A DNA stretch of 64,000 bases from a virus. The stretch is taken from positions 62,001 to 126,000 of IMG/VR virus record IMGVR_UViG_3300026097_000805; one strand, 5' to 3'. Positions within the stretch are counted from its first letter, which is position 1. Every line of letters begins with the position of its first letter. Position numbers and translations under genes: made by a program. This document shows positions 41,001-48,101 of the stretch, piece after piece. Below the pieces are notes generated by a model, which was not told the origin of the DNA, did not search any database, and saw nothing but the letters and a program-made list of their open reading frames with translations.

Positions 41001-43592
41001 TTCTAATATATTTGCTGCGCTATTATACCCGCCTATACTAGTGACTGCGGCACCTACATTTAGCGGTTTAGTATTGTCCAACAAATAATGATACCCAAAG
41101 AATCCTTGTACCTCTCCTACTTGGTTAATAAAAGGAGTACCTGTAGTTAAAAGTGTTATACCGTCAAATTCTTTATCTCTGTAAAAATAAGTATTTGCAA
41201 AGGAAGATTGTGATACTCTTCTTTTTGGACGTATAATTACACGTCTAAACTCGTCGCCTTTTAGTGAAACGTTCTTAGTAAGTTTTATTGGATAATCTTC
41301 TTCGTATATACCTGATTCTACTCGTATAACAACTTGCTTTGACTTTACAAAGTTGCCCATTTCAAGCTCTTCACCTGCTTCAAAGTCTTTGGCTTCTAGC
41401 GGTTGAAGATAAAAGGTAGTAGAACTAGTATCTTGTTCATATGTGATAATTCTACCTATTGCTCCTGACCTCTTGCCTACTATAACCTTGCCAGGCAAGG
41501 CATCTACGTTATCAGGATCTGTTTGATCTAAAATTCCACCTGTGCTATTTGTTATGTCAAGTTCATATCTATTACCAAATGCTATATCTGCACCTGCATC
41601 AATGCCGTTATTGATAATATTTCTAATCAATGCAAAGTTTTGTGTGACTGCTACATAACCGTTAGCAGAAGGAGCAATTCCAGATATACTAGTATCTTGG
41701 CTGAGCTTGTCTTGATATCTAAGTCCAATTTTTGCATTCCCATCATTTACAAATGTTGTAAATGCGCTATTATCGTATGGGGTTTCTAACGTTGAATCTG
41801 TAAATAATTCCAAAGTTCCAGAATCTATAACTTTTACAAACACAATTACATCTTCAATTTCGGTCATACCTGACACATCTTTGAAGATAACTTGATTGCT
41901 GTTTGACAATCCGTGTGCAGTACTGGTTGTCACACTTGCTGGAGTATCTCCTGACTTTTTAGTTATAGCTGTCACAGTCTTAGGATTTAAAACCGAATTT
42001 TGTAGAACTGCTTGAGCTATTTCTAGTGCCTTTGCAAAAGCCGCATCTGTTCTTGCTAACTGACTAGTGATAGCAATTCTTCCACTAACACTAGAATAAT
42101 ATCTTTCTGCTGCTGTTCTAGATAGATAGTTTGCAGTATTCCCGCGAGTAGCATCAAAGCTTACCGCATCTAGAACTAAACCAAGATCTCTTTCGCAAGT
42201 ATCTACATTATAGGAAAACGATGGATAAGTGTAAGCAAGGAAGCCAGTAATTTCTTTTATAATATATTCTCTATTATTTTGGATAATACTCCTAGTGTCA
42301 GTGTTAACCGGAGTTTCGACTGCTGCACTTACGACTGTAGATGCTGTACCTTCAGTTGTAGAAGTTGCACCAAAGCTTAGTGTTTGAAAATAAGGTCCTG
42401 GCTCTTCAGGTGCTGTGTTTATAAGTTCACTAGCTCGCTGTGCCGCTGCATTAATCGTTCTGTAAGCATAGGTTGCTGCTGAACCCTCTTTGCCTGCAGG
42501 AACTCCACTCATGGTGTCGTCGCCTGCTGTGCTAACAAACAGCACTTCTGGTGAACTATAAGCTGTGTTATCTACATAATATTTGGTAGCTGCTTGTAGG
42601 TCTTCTGATCCATTTGGTGTTCCTGCTCCTGCTAACTCTCCTGGATGGTCAGATAAAAATAGTGCGCCCTCCATTGTATCGCCTTGACGTCTAGTGACAC
42701 TCTCTCTAGGCATAGCAACATCCCTAAGGAAATTACCTGTCAGTGTTGCATCGTATCCTGCATCTGCAATTGTATGGGTATCATCAGCAGCAATAGAGCC
42801 GCTTACAATAATTTTAAATGGATCGGCTACACTATCACTTTCTGCTTGGGCTTTGGTTTGGTCACTAAAAAGTGAAAGTTCAGTATCTGATTCGTATCTT
42901 ATATAGTAGGTTGTACCCGAAGTTAGGCCTGTTGGATCTGTATCTTCAGCGTCGAAAACATATGCAGTGCCGTTTACGCCGCTATCAAATCCATGACCGC
43001 TTTCAAACACTAAATGACCACTACCATTATAACTGTCAATAGTAAGAGTGTACTGGCTCACACCGTCTGGTTCTGCTGCTACACGGATTGGAAGGCCGCT
43101 TGTCACATAACGTCTGTCTGCGTAGCCTTTAGTAATAACAAGATCATCAACTGTATATGTCGTGGAGCGTCCTTCCTGTGCCGACAAAGCTGCTGCTGCT
43201 GCTTCCGAAATATTAACACCCCCGATTGCAAAATTTGCCGCGCTCAAATGATTACCTAGTGTTGGAGCAGTATTATCCTGCACTATTTCAATTCCTGTGA
43301 CACTCAGATCTATTTCACCCGGAGTTGTGACAAGATCTACACCTATTGTACCGTCGCTCGAAGTAATACTAGAAAATATTACAGCATTACCTGTGCCGTT
43401 TGTAGTTAATATTTTATTAGCTTCAAATGCACTAGGGGTATCTCCTAAAGAAAGAAAACTTAAACTTCCTTCTACGCCAAATACAGCATAAATTTCTGTA
43501 AAGTTTTCGTTTACCTTTCGAAACGATTCGCGAATACTATCGCCTGTTCCGTCATTACCTTCAACGCCGATATCAATATCTTGTCTTGCCAT
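35049..43592 (-). CDS. Giant modular tail-fibre/structural protein (2847 aa)
   Basis: Residues 1-35 hold the attachment-type IGVEGNDGTGDSIRESF module. Three ~80-residue repeats near residues 537-617, 1506-1586 and 1775-1858 have the SAGHNLSNGDRITITGV...NTFTLY pattern of FCCH-like beta modules. A long central region has right-handed-helix-like character. The C-terminus, after GMVRYNTTDSTFEGYDGS and DVDQDTYI, has ADLAEYYEADAEY, VAGVVSENPAY and ALQGRVPCKVIGKV, resembling self-processing chaperone domains (Peptidase_G2-like) of fibres; cleavage is inferred. Probably the main receptor-binding or long-fibre polypeptide. Confidence 0.8.
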   Translation of the reverse strand: MARQDIDIGVEGNDGTGDSIRESFRKVNENFTEIYAVFGVEGSLSFLSLGDTPSAFEANKILTTNGTGNAVIFSSITSSDGTIGVDLVTTPGEIDLSVTGIEIVQDNTAPTLGNHLSAANFAIGGVNISEAAAAALSAQEGRSTTYTVDDLVITKGYADRRYVTSGLPIRVAAEPDGVSQYTLTIDSYNGSGHLVFESGHGFDSGVNGTAYVFDAEDTDPTGLTSGTTYYIRYESDTELSLFSDQTKAQAESDSVADPFKIIVSGSIAADDTHTIADAGYDATLTGNFLRDVAMPRESVTRRQGDTMEGALFLSDHPGELAGAGTPNGSEDLQAATKYYVDNTAYSSPEVLFVSTAGDDTMSGVPAGKEGSAATYAYRTINAAAQRASELINTAPEEPGPYFQTLSFGATSTTEGTASTVVSAAVETPVNTDTRSIIQNNREYIIKEITGFLAYTYPSFSYNVDTCERDLGLVLDAVSFDATRGNTANYLSRTAAERYYSSVSGRIAITSQLARTDAAFAKALEIAQAVLQNSVLNPKTVTAITKKSGDTPASVTTSTAHGLSNSNQVIFKDVSGMTEIEDVIVFVKVIDSGTLELFTDSTLETPYDNSAFTTFVNDGNAKIGLRYQDKLSQDTSISGIAPSANGYVAVTQNFALIRNIINNGIDAGADIAFGNRYELDITNSTGGILDQTDPDNVDALPGKVIVGKRSGAIGRIITYEQDTSSTTFYLQPLEAKDFEAGEELEMGNFVKSKQVVIRVESGIYEEDYPIKLTKNVSLKGDEFRRVIIRPKRRVSQSSFANTYFYRDKEFDGITLLTTGTPFINQVGEVQGFFGYHYLLDNTKPLNVGAAVTSIGGYNSAANILELNRSFIQTEVGEYVDATYPLLFSSESRTKCERDVGLIVDAIINDLERGGVEGVLEAQGEYYTGALTPGTEAETEDAINYISTLASDLLTGTAPSTIRGTVAVDLDGGVAEPTWAAGTNYAQGDFVKKTVGLDTFFYKAVSAHTSIAADEDLDPLSATYQKLTDTTKWQEVAGSVALVGELVDKVNFAFDADYNPPKRNDADGVDVFMMDDATIVRNVTVQGHGGFMCVLDPTGQILTKSPYIQTASSFSRSRNAQAFSGGMFVDAFAGNIPMRIKANSGNYTDSASTVALNAFTLYVESQDVGGEPQGLKLRLPELPAPFYFEGQRYQVNAISNYDSGTGRAVIYLDPGSNNGNGWNYTGSDDIGDPGHDANDVIQDIFLQTAGNRSILGNDFTQINDLGYGLVTTNGAFSEMVSMFTYYCHAAYYAANGSEIRSLNGSNGYGNFGLVAEGADPNEIPDEVLTLRNMVQPIKAFTYSGFTNASEDTSITVYDFKEPPMTNSFILIDHGGATGPLNYRISRIENLADPNNDGTIGAAGAVVATGIEAVDNTSITGSVPSGSATYTGVAQKSTSGSGIGAEFSVTISAGSASFAITNVGSGYTNSDTITISGADIGGVDGAGDLTIDVQTVYQNTPGTYIAASTQGNITAATQASPIEITSAGHNLSNGDRITITGVSGMVELNDNFYYVGDVTTNTFTLYSNQSQTSAVDGTVFTAYTSGGTWTKAGEIGNHVYRLTIQEAGSNIDFFADLQASVTHDTFIEYRQGENFIFTSVANPESITERPSTAVNFDESDLTTYRSTGFTQTDDQGLELGSDEVKATFDSGFDFEIITVDFGNVSTTDPDDGAKTLGGTIADTKIAVEPLDNVLTELRLVADATDATNQNILYPGDVGYSGGKIFAYQGKTFQIIDYDAVDQGNITSITQADPAVVVSASHNLSNGDSIEIRDVGGMTDLNTNTFFVGNVATNTFELYTDSGLTSGLDSSAYDAYTSGGRWIKSDSVWYIEIQDYQTDGADWDITGTSANNGIKTSFTSGRELFPALPAGSTAEITIAISLLRATGHDFTQIGTGGFNTSNYPNVLLGSPLGGSAAKAGSYSNADDATKAQVWERRKGRVFFISSDEDGFFRVGKYFVVDQSTGSVTFAGEVGISRAASLGFRDGVTINEFSNDELFTDLSDTAVPTEKAIANYVSRRLGHNGSIQLTGSARFAPGFMALDGSTKMEGNMNMNSRQIKNLLDPTDDNDATTKDYVVQATQAYDELDDIRNVVIHDRTGSGDEQKQVFVPTGYKRLTVEPTVGSIIAGDTLEDGSSTATVIAVETRFDYSLNQNVQIITYDLQSGAGFSTSLTPVYVTSPGTKAAAVLENPQDEFANAKEDSASDININVNRSSSDTTINLQIESQAIVNADVNNSAAIAQSKLNMNAATTRANATGIAQADLGLASFDSGDFTVTNGWVTLAANGVDLADLPAVDQYQLFGRTTSGNGSPEIDTYANVIDKGAGLADGDFAAERAYWSNPPTNTIPNDPGLALIQYGTAGAGDYAYTDIAYDNAGNSLVKRDITGAIHADSLIIGGDPSYTVLSEASAILTMTTPEQGTIFTSSGASKPTINTGGVVRIGDIPAYSESNFHQASTFGTVGGAGSTVETSALAARWIYSSFIEAPGEKDANSTGIGIGAGTGFSAGGADIVTFVAGGSVMARVTSSAVNTDTLAALTTNANLNLGANGTGQVFVSGTGALKLSVGTTAQRPGTAAGTTASQGMVRYNTTDSTFEGYDGSNWGSLGGVKDVDQDTYISAEDAPGDDNDQLRFYTAGVERLTIAAAGGVTVAGTDTLTVRTISTGLAATSGTITGNWSLSTGSRFEATYADLAEYYEADAEYNFGTVVVFGGEKEITQSIDHRSTRVAGVVSENPAYTMNQACPGIATPIALQGRVPCKVIGKVCKGDMLVASAIPGYAIVDNDPRVGTVIGKAVGEKLDTEKGIVEVVVGRV

Positions 43593-43604
43593 TTTATACT
43601 CCGG

Positions 43605-43961
43605 TTATACTGGTGTTGCCAGTTTATCTATATCAAAATTTACACTAACACCGCAGCCGCAACTGCTCTGCGCATTAGGATTTTTGATCTCAAAATTTGA
43701 TCCTATAATAGATTTGGTATAATCTATAGTTGATCCTGCTAGAAACATTAAACTATGTGCCCCTACTACAAACGAACCTGTATCACACTCGATTAAAAAA
43801 TCGTTTGCTTCTAGTTCGTCTACTTGTGCTGTACCCCATTCATATTCGAAGCCTGCACAGCCTCCTCCTTTGATATTAAGAGTGATTGCATAGCAATCAT
43901 GCTCTTGACACAGTTTGCTAATCTGATGGTTTGCTGAAGGAGTTATAGTAATTAGACTCAT
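43605..43961 (-). CDS. A-type Fe-S carrier (IscA/ErpA-like)
   Basis: 118 aa, typical length. The three conserved Cys occur in GGGCAGFEY and SSCGCGVSVNF near the C-terminus. A-type proteins deliver Fe-S clusters to apo-enzymes. With ferredoxin and flavin reductase in the same genome, it could support Fe-S proteins of phage or host. A late promoter (43989-43982) precedes it, so it may be made late, alongside the giant fibre protein. Confidence 0.93.
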   Translation of the reverse strand: MSLITITPSANHQISKLCQEHDCYAITLNIKGGGCAGFEYEWGTAQVDELEANDFLIECDTGSFVVGAHSLMFLAGSTIDYTKSIIGSNFEIKNPNAQSSCGCGVSVNFDIDKLATPV

Positions 43962-43981
43962 ATTTTGTTCCTTTCTAATGT

Positions 43982-43989
43982 TATTTATC
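43982..43989 (-). promoter_or_regulatory. T4-type late promoter
   Basis: GATAAATA on the minus strand, 21 bp before the A-type Fe-S carrier gene. Confidence 0.55.
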
Positions 43990-44022
43990 GGATGATTTTA
44001 TAATCTTAATGTAAATATAGTT

Positions 44023-44310
44023 ATGTACATAAAGGAATATATTATTAAGAAGCGATACGAACGTGTCAGTAAGTATGGTACGACGCATACTTACTACCGT
44101 GACTTAACTATGGTTGTTTTACGATGCGACAACTGCAATGCAGCATTTGAACGTTCGCGAGGAAGTATGGATCCTAAACGCCTGAGCAATAATTATTTTC
44201 ATGTGTGCGGAAATTGTGATGCAAAGAAGTTCGCGCAAAAGAAAGGAGTTGAACGTAAACAAATTTGGAATATGAGTGCTAGTTCAGATCTCCCTATTGG
44301 TAAATTATGA
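44023..44310 (+). CDS. Zinc-ribbon protein (plus strand, 95 aa)
   Basis: Central C-D-N-C ... C-G-N-C ribbon with GSMDPKRLSNNYFH, followed by AQKKGVERKQIW. I recall this pattern from small conserved marine phage proteins, supporting a real gene although its strand is unusual and no strong ribosome site is visible; an internal start (MVVLRCDNC) is possible. Convergent with the next minus gene (6-bp overlap). Confidence 0.6.
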   Translation: MYIKEYIIKKRYERVSKYGTTHTYYRDLTMVVLRCDNCNAAFERSRGSMDPKRLSNNYFHVCGNCDAKKFAQKKGVERKQIWNMSASSDLPIGKL

Positions 44311-44565
44311 TTGTTGTAGAAACTTCTTTTCGTATTCTTCAGCAGTATAACAGCCTCCGAAGAATACTAGTCCGTCTGCGCTAGCAAATTCAAATTCAAA
44401 ATTTTCATCTACTACGGTTGTATTTGTGCCATCGTCTGCTAATGCATTTACAAACTCTGCACATTCTTCGTGTGTAGCGTATAGTTTTTCGCTGATTTCG
44501 GGCCCTGTTCTTGCTGTAGGATTATTGATCCAAAAGGTAAAGAAAACTAGGGCAATAGTATTCAT
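44305..44565 (-). CDS. Hypothetical protein with hydrophobic N-terminus (86 aa)
   Basis: The start at 44565 is preferred (AAGAAAG before it, overlap with the preceding stop). The first ~17 residues are hydrophobic, signal-like; the remainder is acidic with two Cys. Could be exported. Unknown function. Confidence 0.5.
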   Translation of the reverse strand: MNTIALVFFTFWINNPTARTGPEISEKLYATHEECAEFVNALADDGTNTTVVDENFEFEFASADGLVFFGGCYTAEEYEKKFLQQS

Positions 44566-44726
44566 TTTTCTTTCTTGAACAATGTCCAAGCACCATATGC
44601 AATTGCGCCGTATGCCACTAGGCTTGCAATCGGTTTAAAGATTAGAAACGCAACTCCTGCACCGATCAGTACAGCACCGTCAAGTGTAGTACGCTCGCTT
44701 AATCTGTCAATAATAAACTTTTTCAT
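44562..44726 (-). CDS. 54-aa membrane protein
   Basis: RLSERTTLDGAVLIGAGVAF then a second hydrophobic helix and a basic tail: one or two transmembrane segments. I recall close relatives in other marine phages. Stop overlaps the next start (ATGA). Function unknown. Confidence 0.6.
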   Translation of the reverse strand: MKKFIIDRLSERTTLDGAVLIGAGVAFLIFKPIASLVAYGAIAYGAWTLFKKEK

Positions 44727-44896
44727 TGATACTTGGCTCCGTTTTTTGTGTTAGGACTTGTTTTCATAGATTTAGTTTTAGAAGGAAATTGAGTTGAACT
44801 TTTTACAGGAACATAAGTCATTCTTTGTCCTTTATCGTGGCGTATGCCTGTAATTTTATCCAAATTTAATCTTCCTGTATATCCTATTCTTGCCAT
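44723..44896 (-). CDS. 57-aa basic hypothetical protein
   Basis: Basic, Lys/Thr/Ser-rich protein starting MARIGYTGRLNLDK. Ribosome site GCAGGAG 9 nt before the ATG. An AATAAATA late-like element lies at 44925-44918, 22 bp upstream of the ATG. Coupled to the next gene by an ATGA overlap. Confidence 0.55.
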   Translation of the reverse strand: MARIGYTGRLNLDKITGIRHDKGQRMTYVPVKSSTQFPSKTKSMKTSPNTKNGAKYQ

Positions 44897-44953
44897 TTTT
44901 AAATCTCCTGCTAATTGTATTTATTTAAATAAGTTTCCTTAAGGAGAAAAAAT

Positions 44954-45220
44954 ATGTTTACATGGTTAAAGAAGCTATTTGGTTCAGACGTGCCTGACAC
45001 TCCTGTCATTGCACAAGCGCCAAAAGAAGAAGCAAAGTCGCATATTAGTAAAGTTGTAAAGGTAGAGCAAACTAAAAAACCTGCGACTAAAAAGGCAGCA
45101 AAAGTTGATTTGGATTCTATGAAGAAGAATGAATTACTTGCTCATGCTAAAGCAAAAGGTATTAAAGCTAATGCAAGCATGAATAAAGCTGCACTGCTCG
45201 AAGCAATTAAGAATGGTTAA
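44954..45220 (+). CDS. Lys-rich protein with HeH/SAP-like C-terminus (plus strand)
   Basis: 88 aa with AAGGAG 8 nt before the ATG. A disordered Lys/Ala-rich middle leads to a C-terminal helix-extension-helix fold (KNELLAHAKAKGIKANASMN), similar to SAP/HeH or Rho N-terminal DNA/RNA-binding domains. Convergent with the coiled-coil gene (14-bp overlap). Likely nucleic-acid binding. Confidence 0.65.
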   Translation: MFTWLKKLFGSDVPDTPVIAQAPKEEAKSHISKVVKVEQTKKPATKKAAKVDLDSMKKNELLAHAKAKGIKANASMNKAALLEAIKNG

Positions 45221-45494
45221 TACTATTCTGCAATTGATTTAATGCAGCATCTAAGCGAGTCAGCTTTCGCTCTAATACAGTGATAGCGGCTCGCTGTTTT
45301 TTTGACTGCTCTTCCAATGAACGTACATATTCAATTGTAGGAATCTTTTGAACACTACCATCTTCACCTAGCATCTCAAATGTGTCTACACCTTGCGCAC
45401 GTAATCCGCCTGCTACACGATTAGGATTTTTATCAGATGATGATTTGGTCTGGGCCTGCGGCTTTCTGCCGTACATTTGATTTAAGTAGCTCAT
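45207..45494 (-). CDS. Coiled-coil protein (95 aa)
   Basis: Disordered N-terminal half, then a heptad-rich C-terminal coiled coil (EEQSKKQRAAITVLERK). It begins inside the 3' end of the UV endonuclease gene (62-bp overlap), with a perfect late promoter 17 bp upstream. Possibly a structural or assembly protein. Confidence 0.55.
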   Translation of the reverse strand: MSYLNQMYGRKPQAQTKSSSDKNPNRVAGGLRAQGVDTFEMLGEDGSVQKIPTIEYVRSLEEQSKKQRAAITVLERKLTRLDAALNQLQNSINHS

Positions 45495-46524
45495 TGTCTT
45501 TTCCTTTGTAGTATTTATATAGCTCGATACTTGCTAAGTTCTTAGCCTTGCTCTCCGCCATAATGTCTGCGTACTCTAAAAACTCTAATGCCCAGTCATT
45601 GGCAGCATTGTTAGGATAATAATCACTATGCGCACGTAGTTTTGCTTTCTTGTATCCTTGTTCTAACAATGTAGGGAAGTCAGGTAAGGTATCTTTATCA
45701 ATATGTCCTACCCACTCCTCTCTACTATAGGAGTAATGAATCACAGGCCGCACACCACGCCACGAATCAATTACGCGAGAATATCTATCGTCGGTGGGGT
45801 AAATGTATTCATTCTCACGACACAAGTGGTGGTGGATATCGAGTACCAAAGCGCAGTCGTCGACGAGCTCAAGGCTGTGTTCGAGTCCCCACTTGTTTTC
45901 GTCGTTTTCGATTGTGATGATATTTCGCGCCTCAGGCGAGAGTTGTTTAAGTGCGTCCTTGATGCCTTGTGGACCTCTTCGACCCGATATATGGACATTG
46001 CATTTAAAGTCTTGAAATGTTTGTCCGTATCCCATCCAGCGCACGACATCGGTGTGATATTCAAATTCTTCTATGCTCCTCTCTACAATCTCGTCATTGT
46101 CACTTGCAAGAACTGTAAACTGGCCAGGATGCATAGACAAACGAACATCAAGCCTACGAGCAGTCTCGCCCACCTCGGCAAAATGTCTTTCACAATATGC
46201 TCTAACGTCTGGTAGTCTCCAGTAGTACCGCCAATCATGCTGAGTGTACACAGGCAACACATCGCTACCCAATCTAACCATTCGCAAATTTTGTGGTAAG
46301 CTACCAACATATTCAATCAACCTTTTGTAAGAAGCAATGTTATGCTCCATCAGTTCCCACAAGCGTTGCTCTGCATCTTCACGTGTTTGACGATTGAGCC
46401 ATTGCACTGTGGTACTGCGAGTATTTAGCGGTCGTTGAATTTCCTCTAATTGTTTCCTTGGTAGCGATTGATCTGGGTGCATGTACTTACATGCGAAGCC
46501 TATACGTGTAGTTTGTGCCTTCAT
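45433..46524 (-). CDS. UV-damage endonuclease (UvdE/UvsE)
   Basis: 363 aa TIM-barrel endonuclease that nicks 5' of UV photoproducts. Segments RIGFACKYMH, SMHPGQFTVL, NVHISGRRGPQG, IENDENKWG and HHHLC provide the metal-binding His/Glu/Asp set. I start at 46524 because the sigma70 promoter just upstream would begin transcription at the earlier ATG (46557). The promoter is perfect, so the gene is probably early or middle. Confidence 0.93.
   Translation of the reverse strand: MKAQTTRIGFACKYMHPDQSLPRKQLEEIQRPLNTRSTTVQWLNRQTREDAEQRLWELMEHNIASYKRLIEYVGSLPQNLRMVRLGSDVLPVYTQHDWRYYWRLPDVRAYCERHFAEVGETARRLDVRLSMHPGQFTVLASDNDEIVERSIEEFEYHTDVVRWMGYGQTFQDFKCNVHISGRRGPQGIKDALKQLSPEARNIITIENDENKWGLEHSLELVDDCALVLDIHHHLCRENEYIYPTDDRYSRVIDSWRGVRPVIHYSYSREEWVGHIDKDTLPDFPTLLEQGYKKAKLRAHSDYYPNNAANDWALEFLEYADIMAESKAKNLASIELYKYYKGKDNELLKSNVRQKAAGPDQIII
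45512..45519 (-). promoter_or_regulatory. T4-type late promoter (exact consensus)
   Basis: TATAAATA on the minus strand, inside the UV endonuclease coding region, 17 bp before the coiled-coil gene. Confidence 0.65.
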
Positions 46525-46562
46525 AAAGTCGCCTGCTGTTGTAAATTTTAAATCCATAGTTT

Positions 46563-46591
46563 ATTATACTGCCCTTAGCGCCAATTGTCAA
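46563..46591 (-). promoter_or_regulatory. Consensus sigma70 promoter of the UV endonuclease
   Basis: TTGACA at 46591-46586, exactly 17-nt spacer, TATAAT at 46568-46563. It lies at the 3' end of the glycosyltransferase gene; predicted start near 46556. Confidence 0.85.
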
Positions 46592-47417
46592 TCACCCAAG
46601 GATCTTCACAATTGTGAGGATTAGGGTCACCATGGAACACACAAACACAACATTCGACTCTAGGAGTCACATTTTCAACAGTTTTAAGTTTACGACTGCC
46701 TTTGGTCCCGCCGGGAGCAAATTGACGATCTTTTCTTACTTCCCATTTCCAGCTTTGTATCCAGCTGTCCGGATAAAGCACGGGTGCTTTTTGTTTGAAG
46801 GTCGCGTCGTATAAGTAATCCTGATCACCAAAAAATTTGCGCTGTATTAATTTAGGGTCTTTGATATAATCTTCCCATACATGTTTTAACTGTCCTACTT
46901 CAAATCTTACCACACTGCTGTTATACTTGTGCCATTTAGGCCGCATAGCTCTAGTAAAGTCTCTAACAGTACACCATTGATCAGGATGATAAGTGAATAG
47001 TTTATCAATATTTGATGCAATGACTACATCTAAATCTAGATATAAAATAGTTCCTTTGATAGGTAAGTCTGTGCTAAACATATAAGGTTTACACCACCAG
47101 CCAGTTAGACCAGCTGGAAGTAAGATTATTTTTACATCTGGGTGTATGTCTTTTGAATCATCGGTCAAACAAACCATTTCAAAATCCAAACTACAATGGC
47201 GCTTTACGCCATTATATAATTTATTTACATAGTCTGCAGAATACTTCGAACCATGCTTAAGGCACATGACATATCGTTTTTCTTCCTTAGTTGTGCTCAC
47301 TACTTGCGAAGAAGGCAAAGTTTTTTCTAACTTTTGCTGTGCTTTATAAAGCTTTCGCTGTTCTTTAATTACTCGCCACTCTTCTTTAGAGTACTGACTC
47401 TTATCAATCTTAGCCAT
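46575..47417 (-). CDS. Glycosyltransferase (GT8-like)
   Basis: 280 aa. A basic helical N-terminus is followed by RYVMCLKHGSKY, a WWCKPYMF segment and a D-x-D motif (LYLDLDVV) that binds metal and the nucleotide sugar. The C-terminal H-G-D-P-N-P-H fits GT-A fold enzymes of glycogenin type. Could modify phage DNA, virion or host surface; the acceptor is unknown. Confidence 0.75.
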   Translation of the reverse strand: MAKIDKSQYSKEEWRVIKEQRKLYKAQQKLEKTLPSSQVVSTTKEEKRYVMCLKHGSKYSADYVNKLYNGVKRHCSLDFEMVCLTDDSKDIHPDVKIILLPAGLTGWWCKPYMFSTDLPIKGTILYLDLDVVIASNIDKLFTYHPDQWCTVRDFTRAMRPKWHKYNSSVVRFEVGQLKHVWEDYIKDPKLIQRKFFGDQDYLYDATFKQKAPVLYPDSWIQSWKWEVRKDRQFAPGGTKGSRKLKTVENVTPRVECCVCVFHGDPNPHNCEDPWVIDNWR

Positions 47418-47997
47418 TTATGCGTTTCATCAAATCCTTAGGTGATTCCCATACCCAACGAGGCTTTTGCGGAAGTGTTGATCCAAACTTTTGTAAGTAT
47501 TCAACAGCACTTGCTTGTGCTGTAGGACGATTAACTTCGCACATTGCATCGTTGCGTTCGTGTTCGTATACACGCACACGCTCTACATAACAACGACCGT
47601 CTGTGATAGCATGAATGTATGCGTTAACGTGTTCCCAAATAAACACACTACTCATTTCCATACTAACACCACTTGGCAATACACGAAGTGTACCTAACAG
47701 TCCACCATCATTAACCATTACATCCGGAATGTCTCCAATGCGTGGATCATCAGCTGGCAGTACAGTCACGTGATCGAAATAGTATTCTAAGAAATCTTTT
47801 ACTGCCTTCAATTTGCCAAACGGAACAATCCATCCATGTTCGTCGACATCACCTGCAAACGTAAATTCTACACTACGATCATAACCATGTACCTGCGCAC
47901 AGTGTCCTGGTGTGCCGTCATCGTTTGTATCAAAATGTTGTGCATGACCGCACGGTAAGTTCTTGTATACTTTTGTTGCTTTAATTTGTAAACCCAT
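47410..47997 (-). CDS. queD: QueD-like 6-carboxytetrahydropterin synthase
   Basis: 195 aa of the PTPS/QueD fold. The Zn/active-site set appears as LPCGHAQHF, HCAQVHGYDRS, VPFGKLKAVKDFL and FDHVTVL, then WEHVNAYI. QueD makes carboxytetrahydropterin on the route to 7-deazaguanines. No QueE/QueC/FolE is seen in the window. It is first behind a sigma70-like promoter. Could serve tRNA queuosine or DNA modification. Confidence 0.85.
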   Translation of the reverse strand: MGLQIKATKVYKNLPCGHAQHFDTNDDGTPGHCAQVHGYDRSVEFTFAGDVDEHGWIVPFGKLKAVKDFLEYYFDHVTVLPADDPRIGDIPDVMVNDGGLLGTLRVLPSGVSMEMSSVFIWEHVNAYIHAITDGRCYVERVRVYEHERNDAMCEVNRPTAQASAVEYLQKFGSTLPQKPRWVWESPKDLMKRING

Positions 47998-48072
47998 CTC
48001 TTGCCTCCTGTGTTCGAGTAAGTTTGATGCGCAGAGTATTTAAAGTGGGTTGAGCATTAGTCCACTGTGTAT

Positions 48073-48101
48073 ATACTACACGATATTACTTATCTTGTCA
48101 A
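48073..48101 (-). promoter_or_regulatory. sigma70-like promoter upstream of queD
   Basis: TTGACA at 48101-48096, 17-nt spacer, TAGTAT (4/6) at 48078-48073; an 80-nt leader precedes the queD ATG. Confidence 0.6.

Noticed and set aside
35049-43592. Plus-strand ORFs opposite the giant structural gene
   Set aside because: They lack ribosome sites, are short, and lie antisense to one continuous 2847-codon frame.
43605-43961. NifU/Nfu-type scaffold
   Set aside because: The three-Cys pattern and length fit A-type carriers instead.
46525-46557. First ATG of the UV endonuclease as start
   Set aside because: The consensus promoter would initiate at about this ATG, leaving no leader; the ATG at 46524 also matches the usual protein start.
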